Assembly (NCBI GenBank): GCA_905178155.1
Contig: CAJINV010000002.1
Location: forward strand, 11,138,634-11,202,633
DNA from: Amoebophrya sp. A120
Lineage: Eukaryota; Sar; Dinophyceae; Syndiniales; Amoebophryaceae
Direction of reading: 5' to 3'
Length of the DNA stretch: 64,000 nt
In this document: positions 25,183-37,200 of the stretch, one piece after another
Position numbering within the stretch: position 1 is the first letter of the stretch
Layout of the letters: every line of letters begins with the position of its first letter
Made by a program: the position numbers and the translations under genes
The notes under the pieces: model-generated
What the model was told of the DNA's origin: nothing
Database searches by the model: none
The model's input: the letters and a program-made list of their open reading frames with translations, nothing else

Positions 25183-27371
25183 TTTTTGGTCATGCTCCTT
25201 CGTGGAACGACAACGATGTGGAGGCCCGCACAAGCGAGATGCAGCGGCTAGCTCAAGGCCGAGCCGCACGGTGGAGCTACGACTTGTCATTTTTGGTAGA
25301 GTGTGCTACTTCTGATGAATAACCCAGACGAATGAATGTTGGCGTCCACTTCTTTTTTGCGAAATCTTTTGCGCTCGACCCTGGTACATCGTGAGTGCCC
25401 GACCCCCGACGAAAAACAGGATGAAAAAATATGTGAGTGATGAAGTAAAAACTCAATCAAAGTTCTAGGTAGTTCTTCTCAAAAACAAAAGATAAAGCTT
25501 TTAACCATGACAAATCGAAATCGAAAACCAACGGAAGAAAAGTGAAATATTAGCGCTTCCTCATCTACGACTTGAACTTACAGTTATGTATACATCTTCG
25601 CACTTTTCTGCCTCTATCCCTATGATCTCAGCAAACGACAAAAGACCTCGTATTTCAGAAAATGAATCCGCTATGTATGCTGTCGACAAGAAGAGTAACT
25701 ACCACGACGTGCAAAAAATCAAGTGACGCACGATCCAGTTGCCGCAGATACTTAGCTTTCCCGCTCCGCGCGGGCGACGAAAGGTTCGGCTTGCAAAAAC
25801 GGAAAAGTATCTGTTCTGTGCATGGATTACCGATGAAGTAACCAGCTGTCTTACCTACCTTGGATAATTTCTCTCGTCTTTAACTCGCAGTTGTAGTTCT
25901 TTCGTAATTCTCATCGTAAGAAAGTATGCGAGCAAGTGAATCGTAGATGAAGTGAGGTGATTCCGATTCGAGTTCAAGTAAAACCAGTTGACCTGCTAGT
26001 CACTATTTATAAACCCGGTCGTGTGTAGTTGGTGTTGCTTTTTGATTCTGCAGAACGTATCTTTTCCTTTTTCGTTCTTCTGTCAAGTTGATGACAAGGA
26101 TAGCAACGTATCTCGAAAAACCAGAACTTTCTGTTGGTGGTTCTTGTCCATCCGAGGCCTTCCGTTTCTTCAGGCACTAACTCGATTGGCTGGCCAACAC
26201 GGCTTGAACACAAGAATCAGCAAAGGCGAGGGAAAAGAAACAGGCGGTAGCACAGAGTCGTGCTGCCAGTGTTGGGGGCTGTAGGCTGCTCAGGAATATG
26301 AGTCATTGATCATGTGAGACGTGCAGCAGTCCAAGCTTTGTTATGTTCTATCTTCGCTTTTTGATATCTCATGGACGACGCTCCGAAGCGGAATCAAAGC
26401 AAGCAGGCGTCCCAGCAGGGACACCATGCACTTGCGATCCGGAATGATATTGGGGTCACTCTGCTCGAAATAAATTCACTCGATAAAGTGAGTTTATCTT
26501 GACGTCTGACGTACTGGGACTACGAACGAACCAAGAAAGATGGATGGAGATCGTAATCTGCAGGTAGCAGGACTATGGCGTGCCAAATCTCGCTCGGACT
26601 TGTTGATCTGACTCCTACGGTTGTTTACTCATTTTTGCCTTTTTAACTATTTTGTAGTCACTAACAGCACATAGTCAACTCCTCACGCAACTCGCACACA
26701 TCACGATCACACTAGTTGAAAGGCGCTTTACACAGCAGCTTTCGTTTCTTGAAGATTTCCACAAGTTTGATGAATCATTTTCTGCGCCTACCCCAGAGCA
26801 AAATATTTTTCAGTGTAGATGAAGCCAGTACGTAGCTATCAGAATTCGTCCTTGTGGTATATTACTAGTTGCGAGGAGGGGGTGGGAAAGGGATAATGTC
26901 GGGAGCCTACTATCCGGTAAACATGCTTGCTTTTGCCGTCCTTTTGACGTGGAGGCCGATAGCAACGTGGTCTTTTGGTTTTCCCGGAGTGGAGGTATCC
27001 CCGTGCGCGAGAACCCTGAGACTCCCCTTTCACTTCTTCATCTGTCCCGCACCATAATTCTGGGTAGAAGAAATTTGAAGGAATGCTTTTCCTTCTGCAA
27101 AAGTAGCGCTATTCACATGAAATAAAAAAAATTATATCATGAGTGGCTGCGAGTGCGACACCCATTGGACTCATTCTTATGCATGTCCGGTGCTGCTCCG
27201 TCCTTCTGTTTACATCAAATACATAGTACGCAACCACTTGTTACGTCCTTTGGCAACGGAAACACGAAGACCTCTGTACGTAGCTGGTCGTTTGATTTGT
27301 AAAGATGCACGCGCTGGGTCGTGGCAGATGAAGAAGAACAGGGGGAAGTCGAACAAGATTTGTCGAGGTAT
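25183..27371. other. Intergenic, nothing recognised
   Basis: AT-richer DNA with short frames only (none above about 90 codons). No repeats or RNA genes seen. Confidence 0.5.
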
Positions 27372-28936
27372 AGGCCGCGGCGCTTTTCATCAATACCAAC
27401 ACGGTTCGTGCAGTGGACAGCACCAACGCAGCGTCCAATGTCATCTCGACCGGCGAATCCGAAGTCAGGCAAGAACGTGCGTCCTCGGCAACTGCAAAAC
27501 GCGTTGCATCGCGGTCGTCCACTTCCGTCGCTTCGAGCCTGCTACAGGAGGAGGCCAGTCCCCTGCTACAAACTTTGACGGTCGCTGGATTGTTCAGCGA
27601 AGCACTCGGCTGCCGCGCAGATTTGGACGCTGACGATTGCAATCGCCGGACTCGAGCGCAGCTCCCGTCCGTCTGTCGTGCTTTTTCCCGGATGGACAAA
27701 AAGGTGTGCGACCAGCTCCTTCCAACAAAGGATGCGTTCTTTGGTGCGGAAGCAGGAGGTCGTCTACTTGAAGAGTTGGTGCATAAACATCGTTTCGAAA
27801 GTAATACGGATCATCTTGATCAAGTCCAACTTGTACGTGCTACTCTGTGCCGCATGCTGCCGAGTATTCCTTGCAGTTGCTGGAAATCGCTGTTGCGTCG
27901 CGAAAGAGGTGTTGCGTTTTCCTCGCGGTCGCCTTTCCGACAGCAGTTCGTGGAAGATCAGCTGACACGAGAGCAGGGTGAAGCTCTAGACGCACGAGAT
28001 CGAGATCGAGATGAAAGCTCTCACGGCCACGAGGCAGGAGCGTCCACGTCGATGCTGAGTGTTGGTACTGACTTGTTGGCACCACAGGCAGGAGCACAGC
28101 ACTCAGCTGCAAACCGGGGCAACACAATAAACGGCACCGCTTCATCTGGTTTGGGGTTCTTGCAAGAAGGGGAAAGCGGAACGGCCAAAGGAGCAGGAGG
28201 AAGCGGAAACGTTGTGGCGTCCTCTTCTAGTAGTCGCAGCGGTAGGAGCGCAGCACCGGCTCTAACGACTTTCCGTCGCTACTGTCGGTATCACGATCGA
28301 AGTGGGCGCTTCGCAGACACGTCCTGTGGCTTCTTCGTCGACCTGTTCATTGCGACCGAGAGCGAGGAAGAAAAATCATTTCGCCGAAATATTAAAAACA
28401 AAAACGAAACGATGACACCCCAATCTGTCGCAGTGCTACTGGCACACCTGAACGCGCATAGACGAAACCTGTTGCGACAGCACGAGGAGACTGGGTGCTG
28501 TGTCGGGAAAGACACCAACCACCAGCGCTATCGTGTGGCCCGACAGGTACTGGACGATTCCTGTCCACCAGGTAGGACTGCGGACGATGGAGCAGCAGAA
28601 AGTGGCCGCGGTTTTCCCGCTAGTGCCCGTAGTACCAGCAACGCAGCTGGTGTCCCACGCAGTCCGCACAACATCAACAGAGAACGACCGAGCAGGAATA
28701 CTGAAGACCGGAGCACAGAGCTAGATGTAGAAGGCGATCGCTTCTCTTCGCTTACCCTCTGCGGCACGAGGGAGGAAGCACGACAGAGGTTCTTTACAGA
28801 TATCGAAAAGAAAAATCCCCCCTCCCCATATCAAAACGGAATTTCTGATGCTGGATTTGTGTACACAAATCAGCTTTGTATTGCAGGAAGGCACTGCGGC
28901 CAGATCCCCATGCTAGGTAGGGGCGTTTGGGTCTAG
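27372..28936 (+). CDS. Hypothetical protein or internal exon, ~520 codons
   Basis: The frame opens after a TAG near 27369, which is also part of a possible acceptor (GGTATAG then GCCGCG), and runs to a TAG at 28936. No ATG lies near its 5' end, so an upstream exon is likely. The first 220 residues look partly globular with Cys and aromatic residues (LPSVCRAFSRMDKKVCDQLLP, LCRMLPSIPCSCWKSLLRR). A low-complexity stretch follows, then another Cys-rich segment (FRRYCRYHDRSGRFADTSCG). Family not recognised; the LPSVCRAF stretch is faintly F-box-like but too weak to name. The next ORF starts 100 bases downstream on the same strand, so the two may be exons of one gene; I found no junction that is both canonical and in frame. 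Confidence 0.55.
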
Positions 28937-29001
28937 TTGTTCAGCATTGCAAACGGCTCCCCTTCAGGCCCGACAGCATGACAAATCGCCACCATGCTAG
29001 G
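28908..29001. repeat. 84-bp segment bounded by a 10-bp direct repeat
   Basis: CCATGCTAGG occurs at 28908-28917 and again at 28992-29001. Between the copies lies GGGGCGTTTG near the left and GCATGACAAATCGCC near the right, a weak inverted pair of about nine bases. GCATGACAAA matches the motif shared by the TIR introns further on. Removing one repeat copy plus the spacer keeps the upstream frame open only to a TGA about 17 codons later, so its status as an intron is unproven. Confidence 0.5.
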
Positions 29002-29036
29002 ATGGAAGCTTCTGCCCTTGTCTTCTGGCAAGGCAC

Positions 29037-32000
29037 ATGTCTGTGATTTGTGACCTGAAATCAGCAACGCAAATTTTCGGAAGCATACCTTTTCCATATG
29101 GGGAGGGGGAGTTTTTCCTTTCGATAACAGATTCCTGTTGTTCGAAGTTGTTGAAGAAAGAACTCCTCGCGCTTGAACATGTTCCTGTTTCTGGAAATCT
29201 TCGAAACGTACCTCTTACGCCTTCACCTTCTCGGCTGCAACCACATCGCCGGGCTTTGCGGAGGTCGGGAGAGTCAAATGCAAATTATGGTGGTCCTCCA
29301 CCTTGCAAGAGAAAGAGGAAAGGGACAAAAAGACAAACAGTAGGGGCCGTAGATGCACATGCACTTGAGTGGGATGCTGCAGAAGCGCTCGGGCATCAAA
29401 AGCAGCATCGGAGCGACGTGAATCCTGGTGGCCCATGCAGCTCTCCCTTCCATGCAGTTAGTGTGCGCCGCGCCAACAAAGATAAAGAACATGATGAACA
29501 TGAGAAATCCAAAAACTCCTCGTACGACTTCCGGCCGTTGCAGAAGTCGCACGACATGCCAGAGAAATCATCATCCCTGCGACGTATTTTCAGTCGAAGG
29601 CCGGTGTGGGTGGCAGGAGCAAGCAGTGGCTCGAGTGATCCACCAACTGCCGTCCATATTCTAGACGGCAGTGTCAGTGCCGCCCATGACTCTAGACGAC
29701 GTGCTGCAGGTAGTTCTCTGGATTCTGGGCAGGGAGATGAAAACTTCATCTACGCGGCGGGTGCAAAAAGTACTGCAAGCGAAAAAGAGGTTCTTCGCGC
29801 GTGGTGTGTCGAATTTCTGTCCGAGTCTGCAATTTTGAAAATGGCGCCGTGTGGGCGTTCTTCTGTGGATGAAGATGAATGGATTCCCATTTTGGAAAAA
29901 ACGCTTTCTGATGGGAGCCTGGAGCGTTTGTGGCCTACCGACGCGGAAGATGTCACGTCGCCATTTTTACGTGTCGACGTGCGGGACGTCCTCGACGAGG
30001 GAGGAGAGTTTCAGGACGAGGATGGGACTTTCGCAACCGAAACCATCGAAGCAGAAGTGGAAGATGCTGTTGCTGGTGGCCCGTCCTCGCGAGCGATTAG
30101 TGATGTTGATGGCGTCCACGGGTCAGGAAGTCATTTTTTATTTGCCCTGCGAGACTCGACCTCGAGCAATCCCCTGCTTTCGTGGATTCTGGCTTTCCGT
30201 GAAATGTCAACAGAGCACTTCGTGAGACTGATGGTGCGAATCGGCGGCCTTCTCACACAGGCCTGCTGCAGAGCGCTTGACGGTGGAAGCGGTTCGAGTA
30301 GTGTAGCTATGCTTTCTCTAGAAGTACATGGCCGAGGCGATGCAGGAGGTGGAGGAGGAGTACAGCGCTCCGACGCAGTAGATGACCAGGCCGACGATAC
30401 TAGGCCGCATTCGCATTTCGCCCGATCCCGCGACAGAGTCGATGGAAGCGAGCATTTGCCTGCAGATGCTGGGCGCGCAGACGAAGGGATGAGCACCGAG
30501 GTGGACGAGGAAAGGGCCGATGTGGAGCTGCTCGCGGAGGTCCTTCGCAAGTTGGAACTCGGCAGCTTTATCGCGGCTCCGTGTTCGTCGCCGTTTCTCG
30601 CGCAGGAGGCCTGTCTGCTGGTGAATCGCGAGCGCGACCGGAGCGGCGCGCAGACCCCGATGGAAACTTTCGTCGCAGGCCCCATCTTTGCCCTCGACGA
30701 GCCAACTTGTTCGGTCGGCAGGAGAGGGATGCCAACATCAGCGAACGAATCCTCGTGCAAAACAACTACAAGAAGAGCAGGTAGCGGAGATAATCGAAGG
30801 CGACAAGTCCTCGCCAACATTGACCTCAACGAGAGCGACGCTTTTTTTCACTTCGATGGGAGGCGAGACGAGGACTCTACAAGCGAAAGCGCAACGACAA
30901 CGTCAGAGGATGTTTTCTCTTCCGACTCGGAATCAAGTGCCGGCGGTCTCAGTTCAGAATCCGGTGAATTCAGAAGTTCACCAGAAGAAAATGGAGCAAG
31001 AAGGAACGCGCTCACTTCCCCACAGCCGAAGCGATTGCTTCACCTAAATCGCCAGAAGCCTTGGTCGAAGGCGTTCCAGCGTCAACGAGCGGAGCAGCGC
31101 CACCAAGCTCGCTTGCGTCTAGAGACCGAGTTGAGAGTACCTCCTGCCCGGCCCCACGGCCTTGCCCGTGAGGTGGAAGCAGAATCTGAATCCGCAGACA
31201 TCGAACGAGGTCGCGGCTCTGCAAGAACACGACGTCGTCTTCGACCATCATCCTCTGTCGCGGAGCTGGACTCGTTTTTTGGCACAGTGCGGTGGCTCGA
31301 CACGCCACCCGCTTGCGGTTCGGAGACCATACACGTACTTTTGAAACAACTGAACAAGAAGAGTAGACGTAAACGGCGCACTCGGACGAACAGGAACAAA
31401 AATTATAAGGCCGCCGGCGCCTTTGGCAGCGAAAGCGAAACAGGCGAGGGAAGCGGAAGCCGCGAAACCGCATCTGCAGATTGTCCTCGTCCACACTGCA
31501 CTGCATTTGCATGCAACGCACTCGGCGGAGAAGGACAGGTCCAAGAACAACCTGAATCGGAATCCTACGAGAAACAACTGAAAAGCCTGCGCTCGCGGTT
31601 TGCGGACGCGACAACGCGCCGCACGCGCACGCGCGGGAGTTACAACACGGTTGCGATTCTACAGCAATGCTTTCCCTTCGAGTTGCGCCGAGGGAACAGG
31701 TACTGGAAAGAAGGTCAGCTGGAGATGTATAATGCCGAGCGATCAAATTGTCCTGTCGCCAACTCGAATTCCACCCCGCAACTGGACGTGGACGGACATG
31801 ATAGCGCTTGCGCTGCCAAAGTGCTACAAAAATCTATGATCGAAAACGAAAACAAAAAGAAGGAGCAACAGGAAGAAACCGATCGCAACGGATTGCGGAG
31901 AGAAAACCTGGATGAGCTCGCTCACGACTTTGACACTGTTTTGGCAAAGGCGTTGAACCACCAGCCCAGCAGCTATGTGCGATGCATGCTGCCGGGATGC

Positions 32001-32690
32001 TCGGCCTGCTTTTCCAGCTACGAAAAAGTGCGAAAACACATGGAGACCTGCTGCACCGACCGCCACTGCAATCCCGAGGAAATCTACCGTCTCCGCGTGG
32101 CCGACACTACCGTGAAAATGCAGGATGGTCATATAACTCCTCCTGGTTCTACTGCCAGTGTGCATCGCGGGACGGGTGGCGCTGCTGCACCTCAGGATCA
32201 AACTCAAATTCGCCCCCGGGAGAATTCCGAGACGAGGACCTCGGCGTCATTATCTTGTGCAGCTGTTACATCACCTACTCAATCTCATCCCATCTTAAAA
32301 CGCGGCAGACAGAGCAGGGAAAAGCATCAAAGTGTGCGGCGTTGGCCGCCTGTTTGTACACAGGCCTGCAGCAAGATTGCAAATGTGCTTCGGCGGCAGC
32401 ATCTTCTGGAACCTTCGTTGACCTCCGGCGCAGAAGATGTAGGCGAAGAACAGGGAGATAATTACGCTTGTCCGGTTCCCGGGTGTCTGGCGGCGTTTCC
32501 CACTCGCGACGCGACACTTTCACACTCAAAAGATTGTATCTTTTTGGCAGGACGAGGTGGAGGCCCTCCCGGATTGCCAGCAAAAGGTGTTCCTCTGCTG
32601 TTGCGCTTTGTCTTTCGGGATGACGAGGAAATCACTGAAGCTCGGAGGTCTCTGATGCTTCGTAGTTGCACCTCGGATCGGAAGATGTAA
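29037..32690 (+). CDS. Protein with two zinc-finger-like C2HC motifs, 1217 aa
   Basis: Single open frame from ATG 29037 to TAA 32690. The frame is also open back to 29001, so an upstream exon is possible. Near the C-terminus are two similar motifs: YVRCMLPGCSACFSSYEKV (then KHMETC) and NYACPVPGCLAAFPTRDAT (then SHSKDC). Both have C-x4-C, an aromatic residue four positions later, then H-x3-C, as in C2HC-type zinc fingers. A basic segment precedes them (KKSRRKRRTRTNRNKN). The middle is acidic and Ser-rich. About residues 230-480 look more ordered (VLRAWCVEFLSESAILKMAP, PLLSWILAFREMSTEHFVRL). A nucleic-acid-binding role is a reasonable inference, not shown. It may form one gene with the ORF at 27372-28936. 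Confidence 0.7.
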   Translation: MSVICDLKSATQIFGSIPFPYGEGEFFLSITDSCCSKLLKKELLALEHVPVSGNLRNVPLTPSPSRLQPHRRALRRSGESNANYGGPPPCKRKRKGTKRQTVGAVDAHALEWDAAEALGHQKQHRSDVNPGGPCSSPFHAVSVRRANKDKEHDEHEKSKNSSYDFRPLQKSHDMPEKSSSLRRIFSRRPVWVAGASSGSSDPPTAVHILDGSVSAAHDSRRRAAGSSLDSGQGDENFIYAAGAKSTASEKEVLRAWCVEFLSESAILKMAPCGRSSVDEDEWIPILEKTLSDGSLERLWPTDAEDVTSPFLRVDVRDVLDEGGEFQDEDGTFATETIEAEVEDAVAGGPSSRAISDVDGVHGSGSHFLFALRDSTSSNPLLSWILAFREMSTEHFVRLMVRIGGLLTQACCRALDGGSGSSSVAMLSLEVHGRGDAGGGGGVQRSDAVDDQADDTRPHSHFARSRDRVDGSEHLPADAGRADEGMSTEVDEERADVELLAEVLRKLELGSFIAAPCSSPFLAQEACLLVNRERDRSGAQTPMETFVAGPIFALDEPTCSVGRRGMPTSANESSCKTTTRRAGSGDNRRRQVLANIDLNESDAFFHFDGRRDEDSTSESATTTSEDVFSSDSESSAGGLSSESGEFRSSPEENGARRNALTSPQPKRLLHLNRQKPWSKAFQRQRAEQRHQARLRLETELRVPPARPHGLAREVEAESESADIERGRGSARTRRRLRPSSSVAELDSFFGTVRWLDTPPACGSETIHVLLKQLNKKSRRKRRTRTNRNKNYKAAGAFGSESETGEGSGSRETASADCPRPHCTAFACNALGGEGQVQEQPESESYEKQLKSLRSRFADATTRRTRTRGSYNTVAILQQCFPFELRRGNRYWKEGQLEMYNAERSNCPVANSNSTPQLDVDGHDSACAAKVLQKSMIENENKKKEQQEETDRNGLRRENLDELAHDFDTVLAKALNHQPSSYVRCMLPGCSACFSSYEKVRKHMETCCTDRHCNPEEIYRLRVADTTVKMQDGHITPPGSTASVHRGTGGAAAPQDQTQIRPRENSETRTSASLSCAAVTSPTQSHPILKRGRQSREKHQSVRRWPPVCTQACSKIANVLRRQHLLEPSLTSGAEDVGEEQGDNYACPVPGCLAAFPTRDATLSHSKDCIFLAGRGGGPPGLPAKGVPLLLRFVFRDDEEITEARRSLMLRSCTSDRKM

Positions 32691-34229
32691 GGACGACTAC
32701 TTCTACTTGATTTTGATATCCCTGGCTTTTGTTCTTCCGTTTTTTTTCTTTATTTTAGATCTTGATATCGGAGCTTTTCATCGTTTTCCTTCATAAACAA
32801 AATCAAAAAGCAGGCGACGGCCAAGATGGTAGTTGATTGCATCTCCTGTTGAATCGTGTCACCTTTTCCTTTCGCCAAGTGCCGCATGGCGCATGCACAC
32901 CGAAAGCACCAAACACGCAAGTAGAGGTGTTATTCAGGTATACTATAATGTACGATCCCGCTTTTTTGATATACTCATCACATCTACTAGAGCTGTCTCG
33001 TAGTGCTCGCCGGTTTGTTGTTGGGGCTTTATTGAGTTTTGAAGCACATAAAGATATGCGTATGCGTTGAGTTGTCTCACCACTGAGTGTCTGACTAAAG
33101 ACAAAGATCAATATCAAGGAGCCAAGCATTGGATCCTTTGTTTCTCTGTTTGCCACAGGAACCTTGTTTCAGCCGCATTTTTGGTTCGTTATCGGCCAGG
33201 TCTTTGAAGACGATTTATAGAAGATAATACAACGAGAGTAAAGACGAGAAAGCAAAACCAAAAGAAACTCAAAAGTTGAAAAAAAAGTTGAATATGGGAA
33301 ATTGGAATTGCGTACACGGGGCTGCGGCTTGTGCAGCAGTTTTAGCTTCCAAACCGTTTGTCTTTCGGTTGACATGTCGAAGATTGTGAAAATGATCGCT
33401 AGTAATTAGTGTTCCACCAGCTGCAGGTGGATGATGTGCCGCTGGCTCCCTTCCTGTTCGAAACGTGGCTAGACCAAGTACAACCATCAAAAGATTCATT
33501 GGCCGTTCAGCCTAGGGTATGTTGTTGGCGACAAATAACAGCTTCCGAGAGAACGATTCGAGGTCAGGAGCATTCCACCTTCTTCTATCAGGGGGGGCGG
33601 ACAAGGTCATCGTTAGCCGCCTCTACTAGCATATAGTACGCGTGGTCAAGTTTTAGCTCATGAATAGCTCCGGCTGCACTCCTAAAGTTCTGGAACGCCA
33701 CCCTCGCAGCCAAGCCAAGCCAAGGCTTCTTATTTCCTGATTCTCCTGCTTTCGTCTTGTCATCATCTATTACTATTTCCCCTTCGTTTTGCCGTCTAGT
33801 TTGTTCGTTGTGCTTGTGTGTTAGCACCAAATGGCGTCAAAAAGTTGTATGGCCAGATGAAGAAGAAATGACTGTCTTTGAATTTCTTGCTGTTATGCCC
33901 CATATTATTGACAATCCCTCTCACAACAATCAAAGGACAACATGAAGATGTGTATATACAGTATTGTATACTAAGTAGCCTGGAGTATTGTCACTGGAGT
34001 AGTCCTGGTCCTGCAGATGGGGGAGGGAGATTGCTTGCCGCAACTGTGAAAATACCGTGGAGCAAGAACGAATCTTCTGCTTTGCCGTGCTAGGTCTCAC
34101 ACACACGCCACCGCTCGTCGAGAGCTAGGGCTAGGGGCGGTCTAAGTAGGTAGAAGACTCCGAATTTTTGGCAAGAAAGACCGAAAAGAGATTCGGACTT
34201 CTACGTGCATCGGCATCGGGACTCACGAT
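32691..34229. other. Intergenic, nothing recognised
   Basis: Contains pyrimidine-rich tracts after the upstream stop and short ORFs only. No repeat or RNA gene seen. Confidence 0.5.
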
Positions 34230-37200
34230 ATGGACCTCCTGGACGACCTCTATGGTCGCGCAGGTGCGACCGGTGGCGCCGCGGCTGCTGATCACGATGA
34301 CTACAACCCATATTTAGACCACAACGATAACCCCTATGCGGGGGGTGGAGCCGCAGCTGCCCTGCCACGATACGACGAGAACCCGCTTCCGGCCTCAAAT
34401 CCATACCAGCAGCAAGGAGACGCGCTCGACGCAAATTATGGCTCCACGGCGCTACCGGATTACATGACCGGTGACGGTCACGCTGGCGGACACCACCCGG
34501 GCCAGGATACAGCCCCTGGCCACCATCTGGCCAACGACAACGTGCTCGAAGCCATCCAGAGTCACCGCATCACCTCTTCTGCTTCCTCGCCCAGCGCCGC
34601 CGCCGCGGCGGCTCGGCCACCACCGGCAGCCAATTCCATAGAGGAAACGCCGATTCAGCCGCGGGCGCCGGCCGCAATCACGATTCCGTTCACATCGAAC
34701 ACGAACAGCGGTTATGGAGGTAGCTCCTCGTCAACGGCGAACCTAAACCCTAAACCCAACGCGGACTCGACGAAGTCGTCCAGCGGGCCGAGCAGCAGCA
34801 CCGCCACCAGCGGTAAAAACGTGGTGAAGCGACCGTTTTTAAAGAGAGGCGCACGAAACCCTGTGAGCACCGAGAAGGATTTTTTGTCAAAAGCCTCCAC
34901 CCAGCGCGAAGAAAAGACGCCCGGCAAGCAGCGTCCGCCCGCAGCGAACGTCACGCCCGTGCGCTCGGCGCCCAATGATGGCACGCGAGACAGCAGTCGT
35001 CGAAGCAACGCCGTCGCGTCGGATCGCGATTTATTTGAAACCGCTTCAACTTCGCGAGACGCCGACGCTGGTGGGGGAGGTCCTTCCACAACTGGAAGTG
35101 TCGGAACTAGGAACCGCTCGAGTGGTTCGAACGCAAATGCAACACTGTCGGGTAAGAAGTCAAATTGTTTGCATTGCATCGGTTCGTTGTTTGAGGACGT
35201 GGCACTAGTGATGAGATGTAAGTAGTGCCATGATCATGAAGAAGATGACTGCAATTTCAATGATGCAAACCGACAGCCCCACGAGAGACCGCAAAAACGC
35301 TAGCGAGCAAAAAGTTTTTTGCCGAGCGGTACGGAAACAACAAGAAGCCGCAGCCCGGGGGCCTGAAGCTGGATTCGGCGGAGCTAGGAGGCGAGTCGTC
35401 GTCGGCCAGCGAAGGGGGAAACCAATACTCCTCAATTCGAATCGTCGACCGTGAGGCCCATGCTTCCGAACTTCCGGATCCGGTTCAGCTCTTTTTTGGA
35501 CGACATCTTGTCCTTTGTATAGTACTTATACTTACAACGGATCATGGCATGACGTCACAGAATAGAAAGTGCGAATTCTCATAAATATGAGTGACAAGAA
35601 AATTAAGATTATGGACAAGTGCGAGCAATTACAATGTCGGCAGATAAAGCCACTGCGAGCAATTGATTGACAATCATCTAAAAGTAGCATAATACCCAAC
35701 AGGCTCAGAGTGACCTTCCTTCGGTGGAAGAGCAGGACGGCGAGTTCGATGCCGAGGAAGATCTTCGAGGCGATTTTGACGAAGATGACGAACCGCCCGT
35801 GTCCTCATTTGTGAAAAAGCACTTCTACAGCAAAAACAAACCCCCAGGGGCGCATCAAAAGCCGAGTGGCAAGGGCGCGGCGACATCTGCTTCTTCAACC
35901 TCGGGAGTATACTCGAATGCCGCGACCCTTTCTGGAGCTGCCCTGGGCGTTTCCGCGTCTTCTGTCTCACCGGGGGCAGACCACGGCTTCGAAGACCACG
36001 TAGTCAACTACGTGGTCGAGAAGAAGCAAGGCGGCGCTGCCGGTAGTGCGCTGGCGGCCGCCGCTGCGTTCGAGAATGAAGTCAACGCCTCCTCCGCCGC
36101 GGCCGACACGCAAACGCGGGAGGACTTAGCGCGTAAGCTGAAGATGCTGGACGCGCAGATCGATCGGTAACAAGAAATGACAAACCGTACATAATTATCG
36201 ATCTCGCTATGAACATCAATATGAAAGTTCCTTAAAGATGAGGCAGGAGATGATGGCTGCGACAAGCTGAGAGCTCTTATTGGGTGCATGATTTGGTAAA
36301 TTTCAGGTTCAAGCGCGAGAACGAGCAATGCAAGAAGCTGCGAATGGACCGGGAGCACGCGCTCAGGCAGGTTGAGCACGAGCGCAAGAAGCTTCGCGAA
36401 GAGGTCGAGCAAGAGTATGGCCTTCTCAGTTTTTCACATCACTCAAAAGCTACACTTTTCCGCTCGTGTAATTCATTGTCATGCATACGCAGTACCAGTA
36501 CGACCTCCAAGGGGAGCAAACTGTGAGCAAACCCAAAGCCGCGAATGACAGACGTACAGCAACAGCTGCCCAGGGGAACGCTTGCGCTTGCATCTATTAA
36601 TTTAGCAAGAGTTCGTCCAGGGAGACACAGCGCCACGATGCTCAACATTCGCTTTCACGCCTTGCTTCCTTTGCAGGATATACAAAAAAAGTTTGGCAGT
36701 ACTTGGGGCGTGTGACGGCTCGGAAGGTCATAAAGAGCGCGCTGCCATGGTGGCAGAAATTGATGAAGAACGAGAAAAGATGCGCAAGGAAAGGAATCGC
36801 ATCCATCAGGAAAGTACGCATCGCAAAAGTTGTGTCACAAGAAGAACAACACGAACACCAGCGAGCGCTGCATGTTGAGGACAAGAACTTTCCATAAGTT
36901 CTAGGGTACGCACTACACAACCAAGACCATGTTCTCTATCGGGAACGAAATCGACATATTGAATTCCGAACCATAAATGTTAATTGTAGGTGAGCATAGA
37001 GAACAAGTACAAGAATTCCAGGATCCCGCGTCTCGTGTGTACATCGTGAAATTAAAGTGAAATTCTTGCGCAACACTTTTTCACTGGATAAGGAGGGAGA
37101 AGCACCGACAGCAGGTCCAAAGCAGCAAAGCGGATGTGGCAACCAACGAGCAACTGACGAAACAATATGGAGAGTCAGTTATGAGGGTTCTTTCATCACA

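Noticed and set aside
34742-34757. CCTAAACCCTAAACCC, like a TTTAGGG-type telomere repeat
   Set aside because: Only about two units, and it lies inside the SAS-4 first exon where it encodes Asn-Leu-Asn-Pro-Lys-Pro.
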